From Artemisia argyi (Eukaryota; Streptophyta; Magnoliopsida; Asterales; Asteraceae): 64,000 nt of DNA. Every line of letters starts with the position of its first letter. Within the stretch, counting starts at the first letter, position 1. The translations under genes and the position numbers were made by a program. Shown here one piece after another: positions 9,727 to 21,761 of this stretch. The DNA lies in NCBI GenBank assembly GCA_030686995.1, contig CM060684.1, positions 10,107,897 to 10,171,896 of the forward strand, read 5' to 3'. The notes under the pieces are model-generated. The model had not been told where the DNA came from, ran no database searches, and was given only the letters and a program-made list of their open reading frames with translations.

Positions 9727-12700
9727 TGTAACACCCCCAAAATTTGATACAGCGGAAGACTCAACAAGCTTTCGGGGTGCTACGGGGATTGGTATCCAAC
9801 ACAAGACAATATAGAACGAGATAAAGTAAACATAATAAAAACACAACCAAAACGGGGTTTTAGGTTTACATTTATCCCAACATCATTCAGAGTCAGGCCC
9901 AAATTAAAATAACAATAGGTCCAAATTCAATTATCAGAGTTTAGAAAAATAGATCCATGAACCGAGAGCCTTAGCCGAGCCTTCCAATCCAAGCATGCAC
10001 CTCAACACTTAATTACCTGAGAAAACGTGCTAAAAGTCAGCTTTCGCTGGTGAGATCATAGGTTTAAGTTCAACTAACAATATAGTGGACATATACGCAA
10101 AACGCTTGCTAGCTAGACTAAGGATTCGCTAAAAGCCTGCGGATACCCTCCGCTCCAACATAACACACAGATACCCTTCCGCACTAACAAAACACACGGA
10201 TACCCTTCCGTACTAACATAGATATTCGGGTAACCCCCGCAATACCAATAATAACTCGGATAACCTCCGAAGTATAATAACCTATAGGTGCACACTACAG
10301 TATCTAAATAAGCCAACCTTGAATAGTACACACAACATATATGTGACTAAAGCTGACAATTCCAAATAACCAAATAAGCCAACCTTGAATAGTACACACA
10401 ACATATATGTGACTAAAGTTGACAATCCACCAATAACCAAATAAGCCAACCTTGAATAGTACACACAAAACTATGTGACTAAAGCTGACAATCCATCAAT
10501 AACCAAATAAGCCAACCTTGAATAGTACACACAAAATGTGTGACTAAAGCTGATAATATATCCTAGTCCATACGCATAGCAAGTTTTAGAAAGAATATAA
10601 AAGCGATAATAGTCCACATAAAATAATTTACATGTTTCTCACCCCAATCATTGAAAACATAGTTCAAGAGTAAAAAGTGGGGCTATGACTCACCTCAAGT
10701 CCAGAAAATAGCAAGACGAGGTAGGTAGAAATAAGATGTATGATAACTCACGAAACAGCAACTACGGACTTGGCACGACCTAACAATATTAACTCTTTCA
10801 GAAATCATTTCCTCAAATATATAATATTCCCAAACCCGGACGAGAATCCGTTTAATTTCCGAAAATCCATTTCGTATTAGTTTGGTGTATTTGCGTTTGG
10901 TATCCATACGGGTGGTGGGTCGACTCCAAAACAAACCAAGAAGATCATATAAAGAATAATGAAACAAACTATAGATCTAATATTAGCCCAATATATCATT
11001 TAAATAAATCGCCAAAGTTTACCAAATCCGTCGATTTGATAATCCTCATATTTATTTACGTAACATACCGTTCCAAGATTACACCCAATCTAAAGCACAT
11101 AGCACATGATTACTATATAGTATATATCATAGTTTAATAAATTCCTCATATATATCGTCAAATTGGCCAGATTTCCCGATATATACACTCGCAATCTATT
11201 ACACTTTACATATACTACAACCTATGGGCGTCGTAGGATACGATGCCCACTAATATATTTATTTCGTATAACCAAACAACCCGGCTCAACCTTACGGTTA
11301 AGTGGTTATTTAATTATAGAAAACGTCTATATTAGTCGTCATATATCCGTGACAACACGAACGTCGCAAATAATAACTTACCTGGACCCGAGTGACAACA
11401 ATTTCGCCTAACTCAATAAGTTTATCCGTTATATATATCCGAAATGACTTTTTATTAAACGTTTCATAATTGTCGGGAGTTTCCCGTTTTATAACACAAT
11501 TTTCATAATAGTAATACGTTTAATATTATTACGCCACTTTCGTAGCCTAATATATATCTAATCGTATTATTTATAATACGACTCGTGATTATTATTATTA
11601 TTAATATACGCGTTTATATAGTTATATATACGTTATTCACGTATATACTTTCATACAAACGTTCATATTATCAATAATTATTATTACGAGTTTTATTATT
11701 TCCGTTTCAATTTTAATAGTTATTGAGTTATACGAAATGGTCATATGTCCGAGTCATGACCCTCGGCTCATTGTCCAAGTCCAATAATATGCAAAAGTCA
11801 TAAATAACAAATCTCCGTCCAATCACAAGCTCAAACCACGGGCTACAACAATAGGGTCCGACTACGGCACCCGACTAACCTATCTCCGTCAAACTAACGA
11901 CCGTCTCACAATCGGTCCCCAAATCACATTCCAATCGACAACAACTCCTCAATACCAAAATCAATGTCCAATTCGACCCATATACATTCGGCCGAGAAAT
12001 AAATGCCACAACAACAATATACACAAGTTCACATTTATACAAAAATATAACATTAACAAGTTAATGTGTGGGTCGGTTTACCAAGCCGACCCGAGCCCTC
12101 GACTCACTTGAGTCTCGGCTCCGAACCACGAGTAACTAGAACTCGAATCCAACATCATATAGCTCACAAGAGCTAACCAAGTAAACATATACTCCATTCG
12201 ACCCAAATGGTCAAATGGCAATAAGGTTGCATTCGGCTAAGAGCCGCGACCCAAAGGGTCGAACCACAATACCAAACGAGCCAATAGGCTCGAACCACAC
12301 CCAAAGAGAACCCCTAAGAGGGTCTCGGTATGGCCAACGAGCACAAGAGAAAATCCCCGACACCACAAGGTCTCGGCTAGCATCGAGTCGGGGTTCACCA
12401 TACCCATGACAACCAAACAAAACAATCAATCATCAACAAGAACCAAAGCCATACAAGGCTCGAACCAAATAAGCCGAGAGTTTCACTCTCGGTTCCGAGT
12501 CAACCATAACCAACCCAAGAGAAACCCGGATACCAAACTATATTCATCATTAAAACATCGTTTCCCATTAAAAACCATCTCGATTCACACGAAATAATCC
12601 GTGTAGCCACGGATTCATGCCATAACGTGGCACCCAAAACCAAAAAAAAAGCTTCTTCTCACCTTCTTGGACCTCCAAAAGAGCGGATCTAGTAAAGTAC

Positions 12701-13443
12701 TAAAAATTCGAACGGATTATTAGAGATTTGGTGGTGTTAATGAGGGTTTTAGGGCAAGTATTATACACCAAATGAAAGAGGGGAAGGAGAGGAGTAAATT
12801 GGTGGTGTTAGTTTTGTTGGGTGACCGGATATACGGCGGTGGTGGCCGGATTAGTGGTCGGCGGCGGCTAACTAGGGTTAGGGAAGGTGATGAGATGAGA
12901 GAGAGAGATATGTGAAAATGGTGAGTGAATTGTTTGTGTTGTGTGGGTAAAACCGGACCAAACGCCCCCTTATATTAACTTTTTTTTTTTTTTTTTTTTA
13001 AAGGTTTTAATAATAATAAGAATAATAATAATAATAGTAATAATAAGGATATTATTACGGTGGAGCGGGTAACGCGGGTAACTGTAAAAACACGTGGCCC
13101 GAACCCGAACTCATTTTAAAATTTTCATATCACACGAGAACCTCTCGTAATTAATTAAAATATATAACGGACTCGTTAAGACGAATCATAAAACTATGTT
13201 AGGTAATCCTAGTGCCAAAGTCAACGTAGTACCAAGTGAGAATTCAAATATACATCACCGATCGTATAATCAAAAATGAATTATGAACATAATTCACGAA
13301 TTCCATAACGTCATTAATTAAAATATCCATAAAATAGGTCTTACAAGTTCGTTGTGAAATGAAAATTTCAAATAAAAATTATAAACGAACTTAGGTCGTA
13401 ATGCGGGTTTTAAAAATAGCTCCCTAAACTGCCGGTTGTCACA
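9727..13443 (+). mobile_element. Solo LTR of a Ty3/gypsy element (3.7 kb)
   Basis: It starts TGTAACACCCCCAAAATTTG and ends GGTTGTCACA, flanked by the 5-bp duplication AAAAT (9,722-9,726 and 13,444-13,448). Long LTRs beginning TGTAACACC are typical of the chromovirus Tekay/Del type of Ty3/gypsy; that lineage is an inference. There is no second LTR, primer site or coding region, so it is a solo LTR left by recombination. It sits just inside the MULE right TIR. A relative starts at 54,802 and matches through most of its first 1.7 kb. Nothing else is seen in these 3.7 kb apart from tandem repeats near 10.1-10.56 kb, an AT-rich middle and a 21-bp T run near 12,980. Confidence 0.88.
10306..10560 (+). 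repeat. About four tandem 65-bp units in the LTR
   Basis: Units contain AAATAAGCCAACCTTGAATA followed by GTACACACAA, TGTGACTAAAG and CTGACAAT, at about 10,306, 10,371, 10,436 and 10,500. Just upstream (10,139-10,270) a second motif, CGGATACCCTTCCG, recurs with variations. The related LTR at 54,802 has different repeats in the same slot. Confidence 0.8.
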
Positions 13444-13463
13444 AAAATGTTTGTTATTCACCT

Positions 13464-13690
13464 CACAAAGTTTGGTATATGTTCAAAACACCCAAAGTAT
13501 AAAAAACATAAAATGTGATTAAGTAAGGGTAATTAGGATCACTAATCCATGCCACGTCAGCTAATTGGCCATTTTAGGATACAAAAGCAATATTAAGAAA
13601 GTTTATAGTTACAATAGGAAAAAAAAAAAAAAATCATGGTATACAAAAGCAAAAGGTGACAAGTTTGATGTATTTCTGGACAATTTTCCC
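13464..13690 (-). repeat. MULE right terminal inverted repeat
   Basis: Reverse complement of the left TIR (4,795-5,023). It ends ...CTGGACAATTTTCCC directly before the right TTAATTATA. It contains a 14-bp A run where the left copy has a shorter T run. Confidence 0.9.
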
Positions 13691-13699
13691 TTAATTATA

Positions 13700-14053
13700 T
13701 TAACAAAAGAAAGTTAAACAACCTCCTGAGTTTTATAATCAGTAAATCCATGCCCCCAAAAATAATAATCTTATCAGCTGCTTTTAAAAAATTATTAAAA
13801 GTAAGAAAACTTACACTTGCATTGTGTTGGTACGTGATTGTTATTTGTTTTTTTATTTTAAAGAGAAAACTACTTGAAAAGTCATACATCACCTTTGCTT
13901 GTACGACAGAGTCATAACAACAAAGCTTTTTCCAATTTCGTTAAACTTTGTGTTTGTGACTCTATTGTGCAGTGAGAAGTGATCTAGTTTTCTACCTAAT
14001 TTTCTGAAAAATTTATCTACGTAATTTTCTGCAAAAAGTGAAAGATATAATCT
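13700..14053. other. Intergenic, no gene seen
   Basis: AT-rich host DNA between the MULE and the hAT MITE. I see no supported frame, repeat or terminus. Confidence 0.5.
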
Positions 14054-14061
14054 ATATTGAT

Positions 14062-14478
14062 CAGTGTTGCAAAAAAAGGTCTACAAGGCCGATTAATCAC
14101 CGCCTAGGCGCTACAGGGCCACCAACCTTGCCGATTTATGTAACTGGGTCTAACAAAAAGGTCAACTATGGTCAACGGCAATCAATGGTGGTCAAACTTG
14201 CCGGAAACCTAAAAATCTTGTCGGAAGTACCCAAAACTAACCGTAAACTTATTTTGATCACTTATAGTAACTTTTTAAATCTATCACATGTTGTTTTTTA
14301 GCAAAAATATTGCCGGAAATACCTAAAACCCGCCGAAAATACTCAAAACTTTCCGGAAATACCCAAAATTTTCCATAAATGCTAATCCGATTAATCACCG
14401 ATTAATCCCGCCTATACCAATTACAAGCTACAAGGTGGTCGACCGCCTCACTACCGATTCGCGATTTTTGCAACCTTG
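14062..14478 (+). mobile_element. hAT-type MITE (417 bp), first copy
   Basis: Ends are CAGTGTTGCAAAAA and, inverted, CAAGGTTGCAAAAATCG, flanked by the 8-bp duplication ATATTGAT (14,054-14,061 and 14,479-14,486). The interior is rich in GATTAATC and GCCGGAAA words. A related element sits at 20,821-21,351. It is non-coding; the short frame across its left part has no supporting homology. Confidence 0.88.
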
Positions 14479-14688
14479 ATATTGATACAAAACAATGTGA
14501 AGTCTCATCATCATTAATCAAGATTCTATCAAAGAAAATGCATTGGGAGAATATATACATAATTCTTTGATCACGATCCTCCTCATTATTCCATTTTTCA
14601 TATTTAATTGGTTTAACATTGTGGTCATCTTCATTTATACATATAGAAGTAGAGATCTACTATGCATATATGTGTGTATAGTATGGAA

Positions 14689-14895
14689 CTAATGCGATAT
14701 AAAAATGAGAGCCATACCAACGACTACGACGATTCTTGGCAAAGCCATAAGGACCCGGAAAACACTTGCACCAAGTGCCTTATCACCATCGGATATCATT
14801 GATGTTGGAAATTTATCGAGATCTAGCCACCTGCCTTTCACCATGCTAATGATCATAAGCATGCTCAAAGTTCGAAAACTTGTCATTTTTGACAT
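14689..14895 (-). CDS. Possible small secreted or membrane peptide (68 aa)
   Basis: A 68-codon minus-strand frame with an N-terminal hydrophobic stretch (FRTLSMLMIISMV) and a hydrophobic C-terminal part (IVVVVGMALIFI). A TATATATA box about 40 bp upstream of the ATG (near 14,925-14,932) is followed by a short leader. I recognise no family, and such a frame can arise by chance in AT-rich DNA. The promoter-like box and signal-like start are the only support. Confidence 0.3.
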   Translation of the reverse strand: MSKMTSFRTLSMLMIISMVKGRWLDLDKFPTSMISDGDKALGASVFRVLMALPRIVVVVGMALIFISH

Positions 14896-15376
14896 GCTGA
14901 GATGATGAAAATGCTATGAAAAGTGGCTATATATAAATCTGAAGACTTTAGTATATATTAGCTGGTGTTACATAAGTTAATTACGGAGTATATGATTTAG
15001 GATTCTTGAACAGGCTATGCCTCCATAAGTTTTCTATATTTTTATTATTAAGTCAAGGTCATCATATAAATTATATGATTGGCAATCACCCGCTAACACG
15101 TCAGCAGCGAGTGGATTTTTTTTGTGGATTCTTTATGTGAGTCTAGCATGACTCTTTAAATTATTTGTTGATTACCTACTACATCACGTACTCCAGATAC
15201 TTAAACATAAATTATAAATTACTCCGTAAATCTAAACTTCCCTAATATTAAATGGGGTTGCATTGCAAATTATAGCCCCAACGTTTGGATATTTACAAAA
15301 CAGTAAACGATATGATCTCGACTGCTCAAGAAGTTGGATTAGCTGCTCCTCCGACCCGAAGTGAGTTCTAGTGTGG
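14896..15376. other. Intergenic, possible short gene relic
   Basis: No intact gene. A plus-strand stretch near 15,275-15,369 reads ...VNDMISTAQEVGLAAPPT before a stop. This resembles the N-terminal motif of peptide deformylases (NDM...GVGLAAPQ), but it is only about 20 residues and may be chance. Confidence 0.25.
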
Positions 15377-15381
15377 AAGGG

Positions 15382-15750
15382 TGTAAACCAAAAGATAATC
15401 TCGACATGGCTTTGAAGAAAAACGTGAAGGACCATTATTGTAGATTAGAAACTTTATAACCGCTATTCGGTTAAGTTAGTTAAGTTAGTTATAGTTAGTT
15501 ATTTTCTGGAACTTTAGTGAAGGGTTGTGTCGCTTGGACAACACCCAAATCGAACAGACATGTTGGTTCGAAGACATCTATTAGCGAAGGGTTGCAACGG
15601 TTCATCATACCGTTTGGAAACCTATAAGTATTTGTAATTATGTAACATACAATGGTTAGAAGAAATAAATAAGTTATCTTTGTTTATATTGTTTGCAAAT
15701 CACATTTCTACTCATTCGATCCAAACACATATCAGAAACTTGGGACAACA
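15382..15750 (+). repeat. Copia 5' LTR
   Basis: 369 bp, TG...CA ends, 368 of 369 positions identical to the 3' LTR. It contains the tandem word TTAAGTTAG and a likely polyadenylation region near AATAAATAAG. Confidence 0.95.
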
Positions 15751-17029
15751 TTTGGCATCAAGAGCCACGTTTTTTGAACCCACTCGTTACACCATCAAAC
15801 ACCATACCCAGAAAACCAGAAACACTGAACGAGACACAGAAACTTGAAACAGAAACCATACGCAGAAACTTTTAGTTTCAGAAACACTTGCAATACTCTT
15901 GTACCTTGTTAACAAAAGAAAAGGTTGCCTAGATAACTTAGGAACACAAGAAAGACTTGTACAACTTTCTTAGTGTTGAGTTTTGCAAACGGAAAGGCTA
16001 CCATATCGAAGTGGTGCCTCGTTTTTTTTTGTTGTGATAATTTATACGCGACAAAAAAAAAACAGAAAGGACTTGTTGGTTTATAATAACGCAACAAGGG
16101 AAGGCAGGAAAAGGACGTCAAAGATTGTGTATCACTCGACATACACAAGGAAGAAGAAGCGCATAAAATACAAGAAGCGTTGCTTGGCAGATTTTGATAA
16201 GGTATACCGATTATATAACAATTCAAAGATTGTTTAGGAGCGTTGGAAACACTAGAACAACAACATATAACGAAGAAGGCGACTTGATCACTCGCTGCAA
16301 AGAATATCGAAAGGTATTGAAAGATTGTTGGAAGGAACACGGTGTGGACATAGAAAGAACAAAGAAATAAAGTGGTACAACGCATAGAAAGGAGACAAGC
16401 AACACCAGAACGACAAACAAAATTCATTTTGTTTAGACGTTGGAATTTAATACCATCGGGTATTGAAGAAAAAAGGAGAAGCAACAAAGTTGCCTTCGAA
16501 GAAAAAGATTACCGAAAATCATTTGGTAAGGGACTTGGAACAAGGAAACAACGACAACAATTCGAAGTTGATCGTGGCCAAAAAAACACTTAGGGTGGAT
16601 TTGGAGGAAAGCCGAGACATAACAAGGGTCGTAGGCACGTAGCAATAACCAAGTCAAGAAAGAAAGAAAGGAACAACGTGAAATTTGGTTAGTATTCGAT
16701 AACAACATCAATACAAATCAAGTTTGGAAGGAGACGAGGAAAGAAAAGTACGTGGTTGATAAACTTCAAAGTATCGACACACAAGTGGGAACGCAATTGT
16801 GTTTTAACACAACATACGAGGTCACAAAATTCATCATTTGGATTTCAATTATACTTTTATAGTATAGATATTTATTTCATACTATTAGGAAATCCCGAGA
16901 ACTATATATTGATCCCCGTATTACTAGGATTCCCGGATAACTATTTCTATTCCCCGTAGTAGTAAGGTTATACCATACTAGTTAGATTTCCCATATAAGT
17001 CAAAAGTGAAGATCATAAACACATCTAGA
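15751..17029 (+). other. Copia 5' untranslated leader
   Basis: About 1.28 kb between the left LTR and the gag ATG at 17,030. It begins with the degenerate tRNA-Met primer site. It holds no frame that I can link to a protein family. An antisense frame at 15,909-16,487 looks like chance. Confidence 0.7.
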
Positions 17030-20000
17030 ATGTCGGGTGGAGATGACACTAACATCAATAGCACTGTAGTAAAACCCATTACACCACTTACACATTATCA
17101 ATGTCCTAAACTCAAAACCACAAACTACACTGTTTGGGCTATACAAATTAAGGTCATATTAGAAGCACATGGTTTATGGGAGACTATAGAACCCAAAGAA
17201 AACACCCAAGCCGATGATAAGAAGGATAAGGCAACTATTGCCCTCCTATATCAAGCATTAACCGAGGATGTGATCTTACAAGTAGCAAGTTGTAAAACTG
17301 CTAGAGAATTATGGGAATCATTGAAAAAGAGACACGTTGGAGAAGAAAGAGTGCAACAAGCACGATTACAATCCCTAATGATAGGATTTAATGCCCTTCA
17401 AATGAAGGATGAAGAAACGGTGGATGCATTTACAGATAAACTAAATGGTTATGCCACGAAGGCAAAATAATTAGGAAAAACCTTGGATGAATCACTTTTA
17501 GTACGGAAACTATTAGACTCCACACCAGATAGGTTCATTCAGATAGTAGCATCCATAGAACAGACAAGTGATCTAGATGATATCACCCTAGATGAGATCA
17601 CTGGCAAGTTAAACTCCGAAAGGGAGGACAAGCAGAAAGCCAGGATAACCTATTATTCGCACAAGGCGAACACTCTAGACATGAGAAACGATTTAACAAG
17701 TATAGGGGTAGATCAAACTACTCACATGGAAACTGGAAAAACAAAGGAAATAGAGATAACTCGAATGGAGGAAATTCAACTCACCATGACAAGCCCAACA
17801 ATAATAGAGGTGAGTGGAATAAGAATATGAAAGGAAAATGTTTCAATTGCGGGAAACATGGACACTATAAGAGAAACTGTAGAAGCAAACCAACAACTCA
17901 GGAACAGTCAAACCTTATCTATGAAGACGATGAACCATCACTGTTAATGACTACACATGAAGAAGTATTGTTAAATGAAGGACAAATACAACCCGGAAAG
18001 TATGCTACAACAGATGATAGCATATGGTATTTAGATAATGGTGCAAGCAACCATATGACGGGAACGAAGAGTCATTTTAAAGATTTAGACGAAAGTATCA
18101 CTGGACGCGTTCGTTTTGGAGATGGATCATATGTAGAGATAAAGGGTAGAGGTTCAATAATATTAGGATGTAGAAACAAGGAGCAGAAGGTGATAACAGA
18201 TGTTTACTACATACCAAACCTCAAGAGCAACATACTTAGTCTAGGACAACTTACTGAAATAGGTTATAAGATCATAATGGACGCAAACAAGCTGACTTTG
18301 TATGATAAGAAGAAGAAGTTGTTGATGAAGGTAGAAAGGTCGAAAAATAGACTTTACAGTATTAGATTACATATAGAAGCACCTATATGCCTCTTAGCAA
18401 ATGTGAATAATCAATCATGGTTATGGCACGCTAGATTAGGTCATCTGAACTTTGATGATATTAGCAAGATGACAAGAAAGGGTCTAGTAGAAGGAATACC
18501 AAGAATAAACCATACTGGACAAGTATGTGATGCATGTTTACTAGGAAAACATAGCAGAACACCATTTCCCAATCAAGCTAAATTCAGATCCAAGAACCCA
18601 CTAGACTTAGTTTATGGAGATCTCTGTGGTCCCATAAGTCCAACAACACAATCCGGAAAGAAACTCATCTTCTTACTAGTAGATGATTGTACACGTTACA
18701 TGTGGGCTTATTTTCTAACAACTAAGGATCAAGCCTTCAACATATTTAAGGAATTTAGACAAAAGATTGAGATGGAGTTGAGATTGAAGTTAAGAATGCT
18801 AAGAACAGATAGAGGTGGTGAATTTACATCAAATGAATTCACCAAGTACTGTAAAGAGAATGGAATCGCAAGACAGTTAACAGCACCATACTCACCGCAA
18901 CAAAATGGAGTAGTTGAAAGAAAGAATAGAACGGTGTTATCAACTACCAGAAGTATGATGAAAGCGATGAAGTTACCCTTAACTTTTTGGGCGGAAGCAG
19001 TAAAACATGCCATTTATATTCTAAATAGGGTACCTACACGAGCACTAGAAGATAAAACACCATATGAAGCACTCTACAAGAGAAAACCGAACCTACAAAA
19101 CCTTAGAATATTCGGATGCACAGCTTATGCTAAGATAACCATACCTCACTTGAAGAAGTTAGATGATAGAAGCATACCGATGGTTTATTTAGGAGTAGAG
19201 GAAGGATCAAAAGCTTGTAGGCTATATGATCCAGTAAGAAAGAAGAAACATGTTAGTAGGGACGTAAAGTTTATGGAAACGAAACCGTGGAATTGGGATA
19301 AGAATGGAGATGATACGGATACACAAGACACATTTTGGACTAGTTTTGTGGTAGACGAAGTTGATAATGGAAATCCTACACCAATCAACATAGAAAACAT
19401 TGATAACACGTATCATGAAGAAGATCAAATACTAGATCCAATACCAGATCCAATACCTGATCCAGCATCACCAACTACACCACCAACATACACTTACGAA
19501 CCCAACTCAGAAAGCGAAAGACAAACTACTATTAGTTCATTAGAAAGCTCATCAGGAAGCTCAGAAAGATATGATCACAGACCAGTACGAGGTTTAAAGA
19601 ATATCAATGAAATTTATCAACATGCACAACAAGTAAAAACTCTAAGTTTATTTTTCATTGAAGAAGAACCCCATAACTACAAGGAAGCATCAAAAGATGA
19701 AAAATGGATTGAGGCCATGAAAATTGAATTAGATTCAATCAACAAGAATCACACATGGACTCTTACAGATTTGCCAGAAAATCAGAAGGCAATCGGACTC
19801 AAATGGGTTTATAAAACCAAGAGAGATGCACACGGAAAGATCATTAGATATAAAGCCAGATTAGTAGCAAAAGGTTATGTACAAGAACAAGGAATAGACT
19901 TTGATGAAGTATTCGCACCAGTTGCTAGGATTGAGACAGTTCGTTTAATATTAGCACTAGCAGCATATCATGGATGGCAAGTACATCACTTAGATGTAAA

Positions 20001-21752
20001 ATCAGCATTTTTACATGGAGAATTAAAGGAAGAAGTCTATGTTACACAACCTGAAGGTTTTATTCAGCAAGGAAACCAAGGAAAAGTATACATGCTAACA
20101 AAAGCATTGTATGGCTTAAGACAAGCACCAAGAGCTTGGAATGTAAAGCTTGATCAAACCTTGAAGTCATTAGATTTTAAGAAATGTAATCTAGAACAAG
20201 CAGTCTACACGAAAAGAAGCAAGAATTCAACACTTATCGTTGGAGTATATGTAGATGATTTAATAATCACAGGCACTCCAAAGAAAGAGATAGACTTGTT
20301 CAAATCCCAGATGGAAGATAAATTTGAAATGAGCGACTTAGGATTGCTAGCATATTACCTTGGGATAGAAGTTACATAGACAGGAGGAGAGATTACAATC
20401 AAGCAAACTGGATACATTAACAAGATCCTCAAAGAAACAAGTATGGCGGATAGCAATGATACGAAGATACCATTGGATCCCGGCACTAAGTTGGTCAAGG
20501 CGGAAGATGGAGAACCAGCTGACGCAACTTATTACCGAAGTTTAATTGGAAGCCTAAGATACTTATTACATACAAGACCGGATCTTAGTTACTCAGTCGG
20601 ACTACTCAGCAGATTTATGCAAGACCCGAAGGATCATCACCTAAAGGCAGTGAAACAAGTAATCCGATATGTGAAAGGAACAAAAGAACATGGAATCATA
20701 TACAAGAAGGAAGGCGGCTGCAAGATAACAGGTTATAGTGACAGTAGTTATGGAATTAATACCGATCAAGGAAAAGGAACTACTGGAGTCGTATTTTACT
20801 TTGGAGAGTCACCTATTACCCATGGTTGTAAAAATCGCTAGGCGCTAGTGAGGCAGTCGGGTAAGGCCTAGCGATTAATCGTTTAGGCGGGGATTAATCG
20901 GATTGGAATTTTTATGCACAAAATTGTAATTTTAGATATTATATTATATTATATATATGCGATAAGTATAATTCATCAAAGTTCAAATATTTCAAGTGTT
21001 CAAATATAAACATAATACATAATTCTTCAAAGTTTAACGTCAAACATAGATATTGCTCACTTTGTTGAGTATTTTTAAGCAATCTTTGACTGATTTTGTC
21101 CGATTAATCGATTTGTAGACCAATTTTTAAGCGATTTTGACTGATTTTTAAGCGATTTTTTTGACCAATTTTTAAGCAATTTTGTCCGATTAGACCGATT
21201 TTGTCTGATTAATCGGTTTGTTGACCGATTTTTAAGCGATCTTTGACCAAAACGATTAAATAGGCCGATTATGATAAATCAAGGCGCTTACTAAGCGATC
21301 AGCGATTATGCGGGGATTAATCGGCCGCCTGAACCGATTTTTACAACAGAGCTATTACCTGGTGTACTCAGAAGCAACCGACAGTGGCGCTATCATCATG
21401 TGAATCAGAATTCATGGCGGCTACTGTAGCAGCATGTCAAGCCTTATGGTTAAAACGTTTACTTAGTGAACTGACTGGAATTGAAGAAAAGAGGATAACG
21501 CTCAGAGTTGACAACGTATCAGCAATAGCACTCGTAAAGAACCCAGTATTTCATGGAAGGAGTAAACATATAGACATTCGCTATCATTTCATTCAGGAAT
21601 GCGTAGAGAATGGTCATATAAATGTGGAACACGTTAGCGGAGAACTACAAAGAGCAGACATCTTAACAAAAGCTTTACCAAGACTCAAGTTTACAACTAT
21701 GAGACAAATGCTCGTAGTACAAGACCTTGGACAAAGCAATGATCAAGATTAA
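17030..21752 (+). pseudogene. Copia gag-pol polyprotein, disrupted
   Basis: The ATG at 17,030 starts gag (UBN2-type region with YTVWAIQIKVILEAHGLW and ARELWESL). A TAA interrupts at 17,468-17,470, and a frameshift lies between about 17,640 and 17,700. Then come a zinc knuckle (CFNCGKHGHYKRNC, 17,839), a protease (WYLDNGASNHMTG, with Asn where Ser or Thr is usual), GAG pre-integrase (LWHARLGHLNF), integrase core (VYGDLCG, LRTDRGGEF, SPQQNGVVERKNR) and reverse transcriptase (LDVKSAFLHG, YVDD at 20,248). A TAG at 20,377-20,379 replaces a sense codon. RNase H starts near 20,720, is cut at 20,820 by a hAT MITE, and resumes at 21,360 (WCTQKQPTVALSSCESEFMA) to the stop at 21,752. Confidence 0.93.
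20821..21351 (+). mobile_element. hAT-type MITE (531 bp), second copy, inside copia RNase H
   Basis: Ends are CATGGTTGTAAAAATCG and, inverted, CTCTGTTGTAAAAATCGG, flanked by the 8-bp duplication CTATTACC (20,813-20,820 and 21,352-21,359). Removing the element with one duplication restores the RNase H frame across the site. The interior is rich in GCGATTTTT and GATTAATCG words, as in the copy at 14,062. It has no coding capacity. Confidence 0.92.
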
Positions 21753-21761
21753 GGAGGAGAA
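21751..21761 (+). promoter_or_regulatory. Copia polypurine tract
   Basis: AAGGAGGAGAA directly precedes the 3' LTR start TGTAAACC. It is the expected primer site for plus-strand DNA synthesis. Confidence 0.85.

Larger units (their letters stand above)
4795..13690 (+). mobile_element. Non-autonomous Mutator-like element (MULE), heavily nested
   Basis: Long terminal inverted repeats (4,795-5,023 and 13,464-13,690) begin GGGAAAA(A/T)TGTCCAGAAATA. They are flanked by a perfect 9-bp duplication TTAATTATA (4,786-4,794 and 13,691-13,699), the hallmark of Mutator elements. Three later insertions lie inside: a CACTA MITE, a LINE and a solo LTR. Removing them with their duplications leaves about 2.5 kb. 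That core carries a PB1-like gene (+) and a GRF zinc-finger gene (-) facing each other, and no recognisable MURA transposase. Confidence 0.9.

Noticed and set aside
15909..16487. 192-codon minus-strand frame in the copia leader as a gene
   Set aside because: It is antisense in an untranslated leader, has no motif I recognise, and low-complexity composition explains it.
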